DNA from: Siderastrea radians
Lineage: Eukaryota; Cnidaria; Anthozoa; Scleractinia; Rhizangiidae
Direction of reading: 5' to 3'
Assembly: GCA_964017195.1 (NCBI GenBank)
Contig: OZ024894.1
Location: 36,758,923-36,822,922, forward strand
DNA length: 64,000 nucleotides
A program made the translations under genes and the position numbers. Of the stretch, positions 32,553-44,941 are shown piece by piece. The notes beneath the pieces were generated by a model that was not told the origin of the DNA, did not search any database, and saw nothing but the letters and a program-made list of their open reading frames with translations. Position 1 is the stretch's first letter. Each line of letters opens with the position of its first letter.

Positions 32553-35332
32553 ATTTATTAAAAACTGGACTAGGTATATTGGATTTCTACCATTCTGATT
32601 GGCTAAACGGAGCCAGGCTATCAGCTCATATACCTGCTGTGACCAAATACGGACAATGAACACTCAACAACAAAATGAACAAAGTGAGCTGGAAGTTTTT
32701 TCCTCGCCAGCAACCCGGCGAGAAAAATAGACAAGAAAAATCACTTGGCAGCGAATTGAATTAAGCAGAAATTCCAACAGCGTCACTAACAGCGTCGTCT
32801 AACACAAGTCAAAATTGTTTGAATAAACTGCGCAGAAGAAAAATTAGAAATTTAAGCATTGAGCGTTGTGTTTACAATTAATTTCTTTCATCGATCGTCA
32901 TGTCGATCTTTAAAATTGAACAAACGGTAGGTTTTATCAGGAAGCCTTTCCATATCAAAATATCAAGACAAGACAAAATAAAACACAGTGAAATGGGGCA
33001 GAAGCATTTAATAACAACTGTCACACATTCATGACGATTCGGTGCAAAAATCATGAACCAGTCTAAACAAGTACTAAACAAACTACAGCTGCAAACTACC
33101 AAGAAGGCCGGAGGAAGGGCGAAAATTTTTTTCGGCCTTAACACGCAAAATTGACACGGGTTTACCTGCACTCGTTGTAGCTCTGTGTTCCAACAGGTCC
33201 AAATGCTCAGATAGAAATCGGATGCCATGTAAACGGAGTTGAATCGTTTTTCCAGTTGTTTGAATGTTGTTTTTACCATTCCGTCTGCAACCTCTAAACC
33301 GAGAACAACTGCATTTTGTGCTTTGCATTAAACAAACTATGATGGTGAATTCTAATGTTCCTCGCTACAGTAATCTTGCTTCTGAGCTGCATAGAAATTA
33401 CTTCAAGTTCAAATTGGTTCTGTCTTCATTTCGATCAAACACGCACATGATGGCTCCATTGTGCGAACAGATTACAAACTTGTTCTGTTTCAACTCCAGC
33501 AGCTAATAAAGTGAAATTATACAGCTTCAATCCGCTTTGAACGATGATTACAACAATGTTTTGGGAAAAATCAAACATGTACCATATTTCATAGCCAATA
33601 ATTAAAAGATTTTTTTCCCAAACTTGTGCCACTTCGTTCACTATCGAGCAGTTTTCATTGATTCATTCAGCTTTGCAATGAAACGCAGCAACAATTCGCA
33701 AGGTTTTGGCGCCTTTTTCGTTCAGTCATGTGATCGATTCTTGCTCCCTTTTTATCCCTTTTCTCATTTTTCTCTTTCTTTCTTGATTTTTTTTTAACAA
33801 AAATAGTAGTTAAGTTTTTAATAAAACAATTATTCTACTCGGGCTTGCTGGATATCAAATGATTATAACCAACTCGGCGCTAGGCGCCTCGTTGGTTATC
33901 TATCATTTCATATCCAGCGCACCCTCGTAGAATAATTGTTAATTATTAAAAACTGGACAAGGTATATTGAATTTCTACCATTCTGATTGGCTGAACGGAG
34001 CCAGGCTATCAGCTCATATACCTGTTGTGACCAAATATGGACAATGAACACTCAACAACAAAATGAACAAAGTGAGCTGGAAATTTTTTCCTCGCCAGCA
34101 ACCCGGCGAGAAAAATAGACAAGAAAAATCACTTGGCAGCGCATTTGAATTAAGCAGAAATTCCAACAACGTCACTAACAGCGTCGTCTAACACAAGTCA
34201 AAATTGTTTGAAGAAACTGTGCAGAAAAAGAAATTAGAAATTTGAGCATTGAGCGTTGTGTTTACAATTAATTTCTTTCATCGATCGTCACGTCGATCAT
34301 TAAAATTGAACAAACGGTAGGTTTTATCAGGAAGCCTTTCCACTTCAAAATATCAAGACAAGACAAAATAAAACAGTGAAATGGAGCAGAGGCATTTAAT
34401 AACAACTGTCACACATTCATGACGATTCGGTGCGAAAATCATGAAGCAGTCTAAACAAGTACTAAACAAACTACAGCTGCAAACTACCAAGAAGGCCGGA
34501 GGAAGGGCGAAAATTTTTTTCGGCCTTAACACGCAAAATTGACACGGGTTTACCTGCACTCGTTGTAGCTCTGTGTTCCAACAGGTCCAAATGCTCAGAT
34601 AGAAATCGGATGCCATGTAAACGGAGTTGAATCGTTTTTCCAGTTGTTTGAATGTTGTTTTTACCATTCCGTCCGCAACCTCCAAACCGAGAACAACTGC
34701 ATTTTGTGCTTTGCATTGAACAAGCTATGATGGTGAATTCTAATGTTCCTCGCTACAGTAATCTTGCTTCTGAGCTGCACAGAAATCACTTCTTCAAGTT
34801 CAAATTGGTTCTGTCTTCATTTCGATCAAACACGCACATGATGGCTCCGTTGTGCGAACAGATTACAAACTTGTTCTGTTTCAACTCCAGCAGCTAATAT
34901 GGTGAAATTGTACAGCTTCAATCCGCTTTGAACGATGATTACAACAGTGTTTCGGGAAAAATCAAACATGTACCATATTTCAGAGCCAATAATTAGAAGA
35001 TTTTTTTCCCAAACTTGTGCCACTTCATTCAGTTTCGAGCAGTTTTCATTGATTCATTCAGCTTTGCAATGAAACGCTGCAACGCTTCGCAAGGTTTTGG
35101 CGCCTTTTTCGTTCAGTCATGTGATCGATTCTTGCTCCCCAGTTTTTATCCCTTTTCTCATTTTTCTCTTTCTTTCTTGATTTTTTTAAACAAAAATAGT
35201 AGTTAAGTTTTTAATAAAACAATTATTCTACTCGGGCTTGCTGGATATCAAATGATTATAACCAACTCGGCGCTAGGCGCCTCGTTGGTTATCTATCATT
35301 TCATATCCAGCGCGCCCTCGTAGAATAATTGT
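32553..35332. repeat. Tandem duplication, two 1.39 kb units
   Basis: Unit A (32553-33941) and unit B (33943-35332) both start ATTATTAAAAACTGGAC and end in a hairpin (…CGGCGCTAGGCGCC…GTAGAATAATTGTT). They differ by scattered substitutions and a few 1-3 bp indels. In both, the minus strand carries an exon-like block ending TELQRVQ or HRATTSAG before CAG|GTAAAC (33165-33310 and 34553-34700), which I do not recognise. Confidence 0.88.
33826..33941. repeat. Terminal hairpin of unit A
   Basis: AACAATTATTCTAC…GGATAT…AACCAA pairs with its inverse around CGGCGCTAGGCGCC, a stem of roughly 50 bp. Repeated at 35214-35333 in unit B. Confidence 0.75.
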
Positions 35333-35333
35333 T
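35214..35333. repeat. Terminal hairpin of unit B
   Basis: Same hairpin as at 33826-33941 with one or two changes; marks the end of the duplicated unit. Confidence 0.75.
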
Positions 35334-35379
35334 AGATATACCAGTAGATGGACAACGCAATGAGGACACATGGATTTTA

Positions 35380-36675
35380 ATACAAATCTGTTTCGTAGAC
35401 CACAGGAAGCCCAAATTGGCAGTATGGGTACTAGAATATTTCATTGACAGTCTAAATATAATAAACGAACAAGTTGAAATGAAAACACAAATAAAGAAAC
35501 TTGTAAATAAAACATTGCTTACGTTTTATTTGTCGTTGTTTGATGTGTCTTGAATGTCCTGGGAGCTATTTACACAAGTTTTAAATTTCGCTGATTAGTA
35601 CCGTATGTTGTCCTTTAATACTTATATAGCGAAGCAAGGCTGGCGAGTGAGAAACGAAGAGACTTTTCAACGGAGCTCGACAAAAGCACTCAAAATACTC
35701 CCACCTCCACAAAATCCGAACCAGTACAGTCCTGCTTGCATTACTTTCCTAAAGTTTTCTCTTCAGAGTCAAAAGTTCACAATAAGTAGGCAAAAATCTC
35801 GCCGTTTTCGCCACAAAAGCGGCCTTTTGTCTTTCGTCTTATCCGCTCGCCGATCGCTGCCGACACGGGTACGCGCCATCGTAACAAAATTGCTACCGAC
35901 CCCGGGTATGCTTCGTTAATTTGACCCAGCAAAAACTGCTCCCGTGTGGGGGCCTAGAAAGGTTAGAGTTAGCTCCTAGTAGAACTGTTACGTAGCAACC
36001 TTCAAGCCGGCAAAAATTGTTTATCGCCGAGTTCGCGCCAACTCTGTAACCTTGTCCTGTTTCACGTGCTTCGTCCATGCGCGAGGTTAAATTCTAAACT
36101 CTCTATGCCCCCACACGGGAGCAGTTTTCGCTGGGTCAAATAAACGAAGCCTACCCGGGGTCGGTAGCAATTTTGTTACGATGGCGCGTACCCGTGTCGG
36201 CAGCGATCGGCGAGCGGATAAGACGAAAGACAAAAGGCCGCTTTTGTGGCGAAAACGGCGAGATTTTTGCCCACTTATTGTGAACTTTTGACTCCGAAGA
36301 GAAAACTTTCGGAAAGTATTGCAAGCGGGACTGTACTGGTTCGGATTTTGTGGAGGTGGGAGTATTTTGAGTGCTTTTGTCGAGCTCCGTTGAAAAGTCT
36401 CTTGGTTTCTTACCCGCCAGCCTTGCTTCGCTATATAAAGGACAGAACATACGGTACTAATCAGCGAAATTTAAAATTTGTGTAAATAGCTCCCAGGACA
36501 GTCAATACACATCAAGCAACAACAAATAAAACGTAAGTAATGTTTTATTTACACGTTTCTTTATTTGTGTTTTCATTTCAACTTGTTCGTTTTTTAAGCT
36601 TTAGCTTATATTTAGACTGTCAATGAAATCTCCTAGTACACATACTGCCAATTTGGGCTGCCTGTGCGTAGACCA
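35380..36675. mobile_element. Long inverted repeat, ~575 bp arms, ~150 bp spacer
   Basis: The left arm (35380-35955) and right arm (36107-36675) match inverted: CCCACACGGGAGCAG at the inner ends, ATGGCGCGTACCCGTGTCGG, the AATAAAACGTAAG blocks and GCCAAATTGGGC-type blocks outward. It contains no recognisable coding domain. Immediately follows the tandem duplication. Confidence 0.8.
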
Positions 36676-37329
36676 ACACGGAGTTGATCCACTCATCAGT
36701 TAATCTCCATATACACTGAAGTATCGTTAAGGTTTACATCAGCAATATGTTCGCGTGACAAGAGACCGTTTTTTTAAAAAGCCGCAAATTTAAATTTTAA
36801 GCGCGCGCGTAAGGAACCGTTGAAATCTAAAAATTATACTTGCGCGCGCGTAAATGTCCGCTCGATGTCTGACTAATTATTGTACTTAAGAATGTATTTT
36901 CGCCGGTGTCTGCAGGTCGATATGAGCTCATTGCGCTTGTTTAAGGTTGCCAAGTGTGGTTTAAATATTATAAAAAACTTCTCTGAAATGCATAAATTGC
37001 ACCGCTTGGTGAGAGTGGTGTATGCTCTTGCTTTTGCGAGGATTTTCCACGTGATTTGAGCGTGATTATCAAAAGTAGATGGTGTTTTGCATGAGTTAAA
37101 GGAAACATTTTTCAAGGGTGCCAGTACTTTTGGGCTCTTGGATTATTTTCAGAAGTTTAGTGAGTATGTTATCAAACGTTATGTACTAGTTATAACTCCG
37201 CCTTTTGTAGATTAGCTTTTTTGCTGAATAAATACATATTTTTCTTTAAGATAGATTACTTGTCTGCTCATTATGGGTGCACGATTGCTGTTGACGTACC
37301 AAAAAAAGTGAAGCAAATTTCAGAAGTGT
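36676..37329. other. No gene seen
   Basis: Contains alternating purine/pyrimidine GCGCGCGC stretches near 36801-36850; no coding signal. Confidence 0.4.
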
Positions 37330-37475
37330 ACTTAAGGTCATGAATTCGATTCTCTTTGGGGTCTCAGATGTTTTTCCTTGTCCCATGCTCGCGATGCATA
37401 AAGTACCACATCTTCTCTTAGGATTAAATAATCACGAATATAATAAAAAAAATCAGAAAAATAAATAAATACATA

Positions 37476-37530
<55 letters not shown>
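37330..37530 (+). mobile_element. SINE-like remnant with AAT tail
   Basis: GAATTCGATTCTC resembles a degraded tRNA box B, followed by GGGGTCTCAGATG and ending in an AAT trinucleotide run (37477-37527), the usual layout of a tRNA-derived SINE with a simple tail. The 5' tRNA part is missing. Confidence 0.4.
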
Positions 37531-37532
<2 letters not shown>

Positions 37533-37981
37533 CACTCTAACCAAAAGGACAAACGATTAAGTATACACCACCACCCCATCCCCTTCCAAAAAGAAAAAAA
37601 CAAAACAAGAACAGATTAAAACAAATAAACAAACAAGCAAACTAACGCCAATACCCTTGATGGGATTTACTCTTGGCGCTTAGCCATAGCGGTGCTGGCC
37701 AACTTCCAAAACTAAATTGGCCTTAACTTTATAACCCCACTAGCCCAATATCACGTACTGGATACAATTTAGACTAAGAATTACGTCTAATCAATAAAAA
37801 TGGACTTGAAACAAAGTATACTCTTCGGGGCCGGTAAGATGTCGGGATATCGAGAAACGGACCCTTAAAGGGACACTATCACGGGATTTTTACGTTTTGG
37901 GGTTAAAAAATTGCTGAAATTCCAATTAAGTGCTTTTCACGTACACAGAATACTCCTAGAACGTCAAGAGAAGGAAATCAA

Positions 37982-38104
37982 ATGATTTTTCTTAAGGAAG
38001 AACAAGCCATTGTTGGGTCCCTCAGAGAATACTATCAAGAAATAAAGGAGACAGAACGAAGAAAACAGAATCTAGAAAACCTATTTGATGGTGCCGAAGC
38101 ATAA
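37982..38104 (+). pseudogene. P2X7-type mobile gene family, short N-terminal-region fragment
   Basis: A 40-codon frame, MIFLKEEQAIVGSLREYYQE then IKETERRKQNLENLFDGAEA stop. It resembles the charged block read at 62651-62925 (LRQYCQEIEEAERRKQ), which precedes the P2X7 ballast domain in a multicopy coral family as I remember it. The adjacent ballast fragment is on the other strand, so the locus is rearranged. Confidence 0.4.
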
Positions 38105-38335
38105 TTTTATAATTATCCGTATTCCAGTTGTGCACAAATGAGGGATGTTATAATCTTTACTGCAGTTATAAATCAAAACTGGGCAATATATCGGAAGTAA
38201 ACAGTGCAGAAATTTCGAGTGTTTGCTTAGACGCTGGTGATGCAACAGGAATGTTTCAAAGAGTCCACAGGAAAGCAGCGAATTTCTCACTTCCCTTCCG
38301 AGCTAATCTGACAACACTTTCTTCCGTCTATTGCA

Positions 38336-38570
38336 TCATATTTTACTGCATCTGATCGTAGCGACCATCTGTTTTAGGCGGACAACACTGAATCCCGAGT
38401 GCATTGTTTCACATCCTGTTGTTGTGTCAAGTTCGCGGCTTCGCGGGAGACAACGGCGCTGAGAGATTCGACACATTTCTGAATTTCTTTGCAGCAAAGA
38501 TAATCTACAGCGTTTTGATGGTTTAAGGGACAGTTACCACATGTACACGTGTAAGAGAATGAAGTATAAC
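38336..38570 (-). pseudogene. P2X7 ballast-type Cys-rich domain fragment
   Basis: After a TTATGCAG acceptor the minus strand reads YTSFSYTCTCGNCPLNHQNA then VDYLCCKEIQKC and DVKQC, followed by a frame change and SGFSVVRL. The CTCGNC … CCKEI … C spacing is that of the zinc-binding C-terminal ballast domain of P2X7 receptors, spread in cnidarians as part of repetitive genes. Frame broken; no ion-channel part present. Confidence 0.55.
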
Positions 38571-39003
38571 CTGCATAACAGGCGTTTCTTTTGTCCGAGC
38601 ACGATTATAATATTTACACCGGGCGATGAGAAATTGTGGCATTTCTTACTACGTCTCGAGCCCTTCGGTACCATAAAACGCGTTTTTCCAAACTGACTAT
38701 TTTCCGTCATAAAGCCCAATTTCGCACGGAATAAAACGCGATTTCCGCCAGAAATGTACAATACTCGACTGCAAACAAACCATTAGTTCGAGTAATACGC
38801 TGTTAACACGACGAAGTCGCATTTTTTAACTGTTGTTGTAATTAACCACGTTTACTCTGAACACAATTTTATAGTAAAAATCTACAGTTCAAATTGAGCG
38901 AAATGGATGACGACAAAAAATGACCTGTAAAATTGCAGCGTAGCAAAGGTATTCTCATCCAAAGGCCTAACAGCTGCAGATAAACCCTAGAAGAGTAACT
39001 CTA
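38571..39003. other. No gene seen
   Basis: Contains AAAACGCGTTTTTCCAAACT near 38677, similar to sequence around 62660, where it also adjoins a P2X7-family fragment; probably 5' sequence of the same repeat family. Confidence 0.35.
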
Positions 39004-42000
39004 GATCTAAAGCAAATGAATGATGCAGAAATTCTGCATCTTCGCCGAATGGCTTGAAGACGTTGGATGCAGAAATTCTGCACAACCTTTTTTCCGCTTT
39101 ACAACATAGAGGGCAAAATTACTGAATGCTGATTGGTTGAGACAGAGGGCATTTTTTCTTAATTTTCTGTCCAACGAGGGCAAAATTACTGACTCCTGAT
39201 TGGCCAAGCGCCAAAAATACTCTCATTTGATTGGCTGGGCGCGAGAGCGCGCCATTTGCATTTTGTAAGCGTCTTGAAACGAAAAGCAGAGTTTGAATTG
39301 GATTTTGAGTTGTTCAACACAAGAATATCGTTTCAGAGTTTAAATTTAACCGAGTTGGTTGGCAAGAATGGTATGGAAATCGGGTGATAGCTCGAAGAGA
39401 AATCCCAGAAGGTGAACCTGAATGTTTTAAGGGAAACAGCAAATGGTTATTTGTTTTAAAACTACCGAAAACCTTGGTTAATTCAGCGAGCGAGAGGTCG
39501 CTTCGCAACTCAGGTAACTTAAATAAATTTAAGTCTTAAATAGTTTGAGTTTTGAGTGTGAGTTTGTCAATGAACTAGAACTGTATTTATCTCAAAAGGT
39601 GAACATATCCATAAAAGACAGTTATTTTTTTGTTCTGGAGGCTGAGCAGCAGTTAAATAAACTGCTTGTGTGGAGAATTGTTTATTCTGAGGGCCAACTG
39701 CGGATTGTGTTTTGATGTGCATGAAAAGTTTTCAGAAAATTTTGCCCTCTGTGTTATAAATAAGTAATCGCATTGAGTCCTCGTAGAATTAAGGAAAAAT
39801 TTTCACTTGTATTTTCAAAGTTTTCACAAATAGTCGCGTAATTTTGTGAAAATTTTGCGATTACATATACTAATTCACTACTATATCTACAACAAATGAA
39901 TGATGCAGAAAGTCTGCATCTCAAATCGGTGGCTTGAAAAACGTGGATGCAGAAATTCTGCACGACCTTATTTTCCGCTTACAGTAATTCACTACTATAT
40001 CTACAACAAATGAATGATGCAGAAATTCTGCATCTCAAATCGCATCGCCCAGAATGCTATTGTCTTTTGCGACATGTACTTACAGCGCCCGATTTCAGGA
40101 CGCGCGGCATAATAATTTGCATGTTCAGAACTAGTCGGCTGTGATTGGTCAGCAGACTAGAGCTTTGGGAATACCTCGCGTCTCTTCGCGTTTCCACTGC
40201 TGTCAATCAAACGGTTGGAAGTGTGAAGCAAATTTCAAGGTGCGATAAAGTGAACAATTGGGCTCTAATTAGGCCGCGCTCTCTATTCAAACCTTTTGAA
40301 TAGAGAGACTCGTCAAAGAGTTCGTGAGCAAATTCATATCTGACTTTATGGACTGTCTAAACCTTATCTGAAATAGTTTATGCAAACCAAGCGGTTTTAA
40401 AGCGGTTAAGACGAGCGCGAAGCATTACTTGCCCGCCACGAGAGAAGCGCCAAAAGTTATTTCTCGCGCTTTGCAGGAATTGTATTCGCAAAAAAAAAAT
40501 TGGGCTGTCCGTATGTATGTTGACTAGCGAGCTTGAAGCGCGAAAGTATAGCCACGCGCGACTTAAAAGGGTGATAAAAAAAATTTGACTCGCGCCTTGC
40601 AAAAATAAATTTGGCCTGTTTGCCTACAGGCCTGTTTGTGTCTAGCGAGCTTCATCGCGCATCGCGAATTACTTCAGAGCGAAGAATTAGCCACGCGCGA
40701 CTAGACCGGTGCGCGTCATTTTATGTAGCGGATCGCCGTTATTGTATATAACGGTCGCTCCCTTAGTACAGCTAAAGTAAAGTCCTCAGGACTTCAGTTT
40801 ACCAAAATAGTCTTATCAAAGCAGGAAGACACAGAGAAAAGTGAAATAAACAAGCTTTGCTTGCTTTATCGTGTGATCATAAATAAACAAGCGCCCGGCT
40901 TAAAACTGGAATTCTGGTGTTATCAGTTTGTCACACTTTACTGACTCACACCGCAATACAATGCTTAATTACCATGGCTTGCGCTGTATTGTTTATGGAC
41001 GTGGAGTTATGAATTCATTAGAACACTCGCGGGAAGTTTAAAAGCGGTCAAATCAACTCCCGTGGGGGGCTCTGTGTGACGTATTTGCATGTAAGTTCAG
41101 TTTTGCGGGAGTTGGTCTCAGAAAAGCTGAAATCGATAATACTTCTAACAGTCAGATTTGCACGAAAACTCGGCAAGTGATTCTTTAAATGTCAAGCATA
41201 AATAACCATATGAACGCTAACTTGCTTACGTCTTATTTGCTGAGATTTTCAATCTAAAAGTGTCGGTCCCATACAGACGGAGCGAGAAAATAGCCACATT
41301 TGAGGTCGAAATCGATAATGCTTCCCAAACAGCTACACACCTAAAACGAGTCGCATTTGCTTTATTAACATCCCTTCTACAAACGCCATATGAATACTAA
41401 CTAGTAAACTTAACCGTTTTCCCATAAAATAAGAACTTCCGAGTGGTACTGACCGGTTTTGCCCAACTTTCTTTGTTATTTTGTGTACTTTCGCTAATGA
41501 GCTTTCAAATGTTCGCGCGAGAAAGGCGTAAAAGTCCCGGATGTATCGCGGCATTCTGGGCGATGGGTGGTTTGAAAAATGTAGATGCACGCGGAAATTC
41601 TGCACGACCTTATTTTCCGCTTAATTTACTACTATATCTACAACAAATGAATGATGCAGAAATTCTGCATCTCAAATCAGTGGCTTGAAAATTGTGAATG
41701 CCGAAATTCTGCATGACCCTTTTCCCGCTTACTTCAGTACAATATCTACAACAAATGAATGATGCAGAAATTCTGCTCCTCAAATCGGTGGTTTGAAAAA
41801 TGGGGATGCACGCAGAAATTCTGCACGACCTTATTTTCCGCTTAATTCACTAATATATCTACAACAAATGAATGATGCCGAAATTCTGCATCTCAAATCG
41901 GTGGCTTGAAAAATTTGGATTCAGAAATTCTGTACAACCTTTTCTTCCCGCTTACAGCTGTAATTTACTACTATACCGACAACAAACAAATGATGCAGAA

Positions 42001-42100
42001 CTTCTGCATCTCAACTAATATACTCATAACTGTAGGTGGGTTGAAAATTTTAATTTTGATCCAAAAATTCTGCACAATCTTATCTTCCACTTAATTTGCT
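39004..42100. repeat. Palindrome-rich satellite, dispersed and tandem, unit about 112 bp
   Basis: Units contain GATGCAGAAATTCTGCATC, a 9+1+9 palindrome, plus a second half-conserved copy (GATGCAGAAATTCTGCACGA). Copies occur at 39022, 39067, 39904, 39947, 40014 and as a near-tandem run from 41580 to 42080 with spacing of about 111-120 bp. The intervening 40.05-41.55 kb has no gene I can support, only GC-rich segments and weak frames. Confidence 0.8.
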
Positions 42101-42525
42101 ATTGTACATGTATCCTTGATAATGTGACTTGAAATGGATGCAAAATATTTGGGCACCTACACTGTAGGTAGACAAGTTACTTGGGCAGAAACATGCAAAA
42201 ATGCTGCCTTTTGTACATGTAGAAACATGGTGAAAATATGATTTGGGCTACAGGAAGAAGTCAAAACAATGAAAATTTACATGTACATGACTTGAATAGT
42301 TTATTAATTTTGAAGTAATTTCTGGAAACATTTTACACCCCTGCCTTCGTAAAATGCAATAATTATATGAGCCCTGATGAGCTAGGTGTATATTTATACA
42401 GCAGTAATGATTTTTGAAATAAAATGAAAGAAATCTGCTAAGTTCAGCAAATAGGTGACTTACACCCTGTAGGGAAGTAGGCCTCACTGCATACATTTCA
42501 TGGCTGTGACAGACAAATTCCCTTA

Positions 42526-43448
42526 GGGAAGGTACGTTTTTTCTTGGGGGGGGAGGGCTGGGGAATTTGGGGATTTTTTTCCCAAAAAGTGTTGGCCCTC
42601 CCTTGCGTTTTAATGAAAACACTCCTGACCCCCCACCTTTAGGTGACTGACAAAAGTGCGACCCTCCCCTCACTACTACATGGTATGTTCCATGCTGTAG
42701 AAACCTCAGAACGTTTCACTTGTGAACGCAAAGTGTTTGAATATGAATATATCTCGATATTGAATGTGTGCACGCTGAAACAAAGAAAATGCGAACAATC
42801 AGTGTGGGATATTTACGTTTTATAGCTGAAGTTTGAATATGGAAGTATTTGAGTATTATAAAAGTTTTGAACATAAAATATCTAAGGGAAAATACACGCG
42901 CTTCTTTCTCCGACTAGCCGGCATTGCTGTTGGTTATTTTAACAGAAAGGTTTATTTGTTTAGCATGCTAAATCTGCCTCTCAAAAACAAATACTTTCCT
43001 ACATTTCCGACAGGGTAGAGCGCATTGTTGAATCTACTAGTAACTCTTCAGAACTAAACGACTCAGGAGATCAGGCAGCAGATAGCCAACAGCAAGAAGC
43101 TGAAGAAACGATACCTGAGTCAAGTACTTCTCGATACGGACGCAAAAGGACACGAGTCCTCCGAGAAAAACTATGTGCCATGGCATAATATACATGTACA
43201 AGTGCAACCTAGTACCTATAGTAAAACAACAAATTAAATCAAAGTAGGTGAAAAGAAAAACTTAATCTGTAAGAAAAATGGAAAGCATCATCACAAAAAT
43301 TCTCATTAAAAAATTCCGGAAAAGATGTGTGACCCTCCCTTGAATAACTCACATGAGGTATGGCCCTCCCCTTTTGGTGCTTACTTTCACTGATGACCCT
43401 CCCCTCTGAGGCCCCAGCCTCCCCCCCCAAGAAAAAACGTACCTTCCC
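42526..43448. mobile_element. Harbinger-like element, 923 bp, TTA target duplication
   Basis: Ends GGGAAGGTACGTTTTTTC on the left and the inverse on the right, TIRs over 30 bp and G-rich, flanked by TTA at 42523-42525 and 43449-43451. Ends, G-rich subtermini and target site resemble the 26329 element, but the sequence differs, so this is a different family. Confidence 0.75.
43013..43188 (+). CDS. C-terminal exon-like block inside the Harbinger-like element
   Basis: After a TTTCCGACAG acceptor the plus strand reads VERIVESTSNSSELNDSGDQ then ADSQQQEAEETIPESSTSRY, GRKRTRVLREKLCAMA and a stop at 43186-43188. Acidic and Ser-rich followed by a basic tail, likely the last exon of an element gene. 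Function unknown. Confidence 0.4.
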
Positions 43449-43451
43449 TTA

Positions 43452-44762
43452 TCAGATCTAACTGTTTCACCATGGTCTGGCTCAAATCATGAAGTAAAAG
43501 CAAATCCTTTTACTGATTTATTTGTATTTCTTAGAATACACTGACGTAGTTTATGTATACCTCGCCACTGATCAAACCAAAAGAGACTGCTCACACACAC
43601 CAGGAAGCACTGCATTAAGCCTCAGTAACATTTTTGGCCCAAAATGTACAGTTTCAGGAGCCCAATAGTTTACACTGTGACAAGAAAAAAGACAGACAAT
43701 TAATGTATCATAACGAGGAGGTGGAGGAGAGGGCCAACCTTGGCCATTTTGATACTTACAGGCTGTAATGCATTTTTGCTTACAGTAGTTAGCTATTTCA
43801 TGTGTTGTGAATTGGTAACGCCTTTAAGCAATTTAACTTGTCATCAAAGCACAAGATAACCAGGGCACGAATAGTGCTTAATACATCTACCAATGTACCT
43901 AAATTTTCCTCACTGGTAACTTTATCCTGAGTCAAAACATTACAGCTGTATGTAGGGGATTGTTTGCCAGTGTATTTTTTTTCGGTTTATTGTTGTTATT
44001 TTTTGCCAAATGCTTTGAAACTGCTCAAGCTGCTTTTTTTTAATATTGTCAATATAGATATCATAAGCAATGAGCATATCCTCTTCTGTAACACATACAG
44101 CGCCCTTGTATGACAACAATATGTGATGCAGTTGCACTGTATACTAGGAATATTACCCTTGGGTAATTTACAATGTATCAGTGAGTAACTGCAACCAGGA
44201 AGTGAATCAAAACCCAAAGTAAACCAATCCAAAGCATTTCCTCAAGGATGTCACAGGGGAAACGGGCTAGTGTAATGTGCGGATCAATTCAGAACTTTCA
44301 CATTCATCCCTCCTGACTCTTGAGCATTAATTTGAACGTTTGATGCTCAGGGCGTGTATTAAATTCCTGCCACATCCTCACCCATTCCCAAAAATGTGTT
44401 CAAATACCCCTCCCAAAGAACTATTTTTTTAGCGGGAATTAAGATATTTTGCATATTATTCTCAGGGACTGTGAGTGAAAATGTTGCTCACCTCTTCTGA
44501 ATGTTCTAGACATCAGAGTTGTATCTCCCAAAACAAAAGGAGTAAGTCATGTGTTTCTTCACTTTTTATGTGATGAGGCCTTTCAAACCTGACCACCACT
44601 ATAAACTGTAGCATGCTAATCAGTAAATAAATATATAAAAACCATGAATAAACAATTATTGACTGAGGTTTTTGTGATCATATGTGGAATAATCAAGGTC
44701 TTGGTAAGAGTTATCAGCCAAGGCCAAAACAGGATACCACAATAACTAAATCTAATAACTGA
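43452..44762. other. No gene seen
   Basis: AT-rich with T runs. Frames at 43940-44232 on the minus strand show no domain. Confidence 0.4.
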
Positions 44763-44918
44763 ATGGGTGCATGAAATAAAGTCCCAAGTGACTTCTGATT
44801 AACTGGTAAATTCTCCTTTCAACCCTTTCCTTGTGTCTATTTGTAAAACTAATCAAAGGGAGAATTTGACATAAGATTAGAAGTCACTTACATGTAGGGC
44901 CTTATTCCATGCACCCCT
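44763..44918. mobile_element. Hairpin MITE, about 155 bp
   Basis: GGGTGCATGAAATAAAG…AGTGACTTCT…AATTCTCC pairs with its inverse ending CATGCACCC. No internal coding sequence; no clear target duplication. Confidence 0.65.
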
Positions 44919-44941
44919 TCAATGTTTTAATATACACTGTT

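Noticed and set aside
32178..32663. Full 161-codon minus frame as one gene
   Set aside because: Its N-terminal half is TA/TG microsatellite translation; only the CUB part from 32476 is real, and it changes frame.
41580..42100. CRISPR-like array
   Set aside because: Spacing of ~112 bp with homologous spacers and eukaryotic context make it a satellite.
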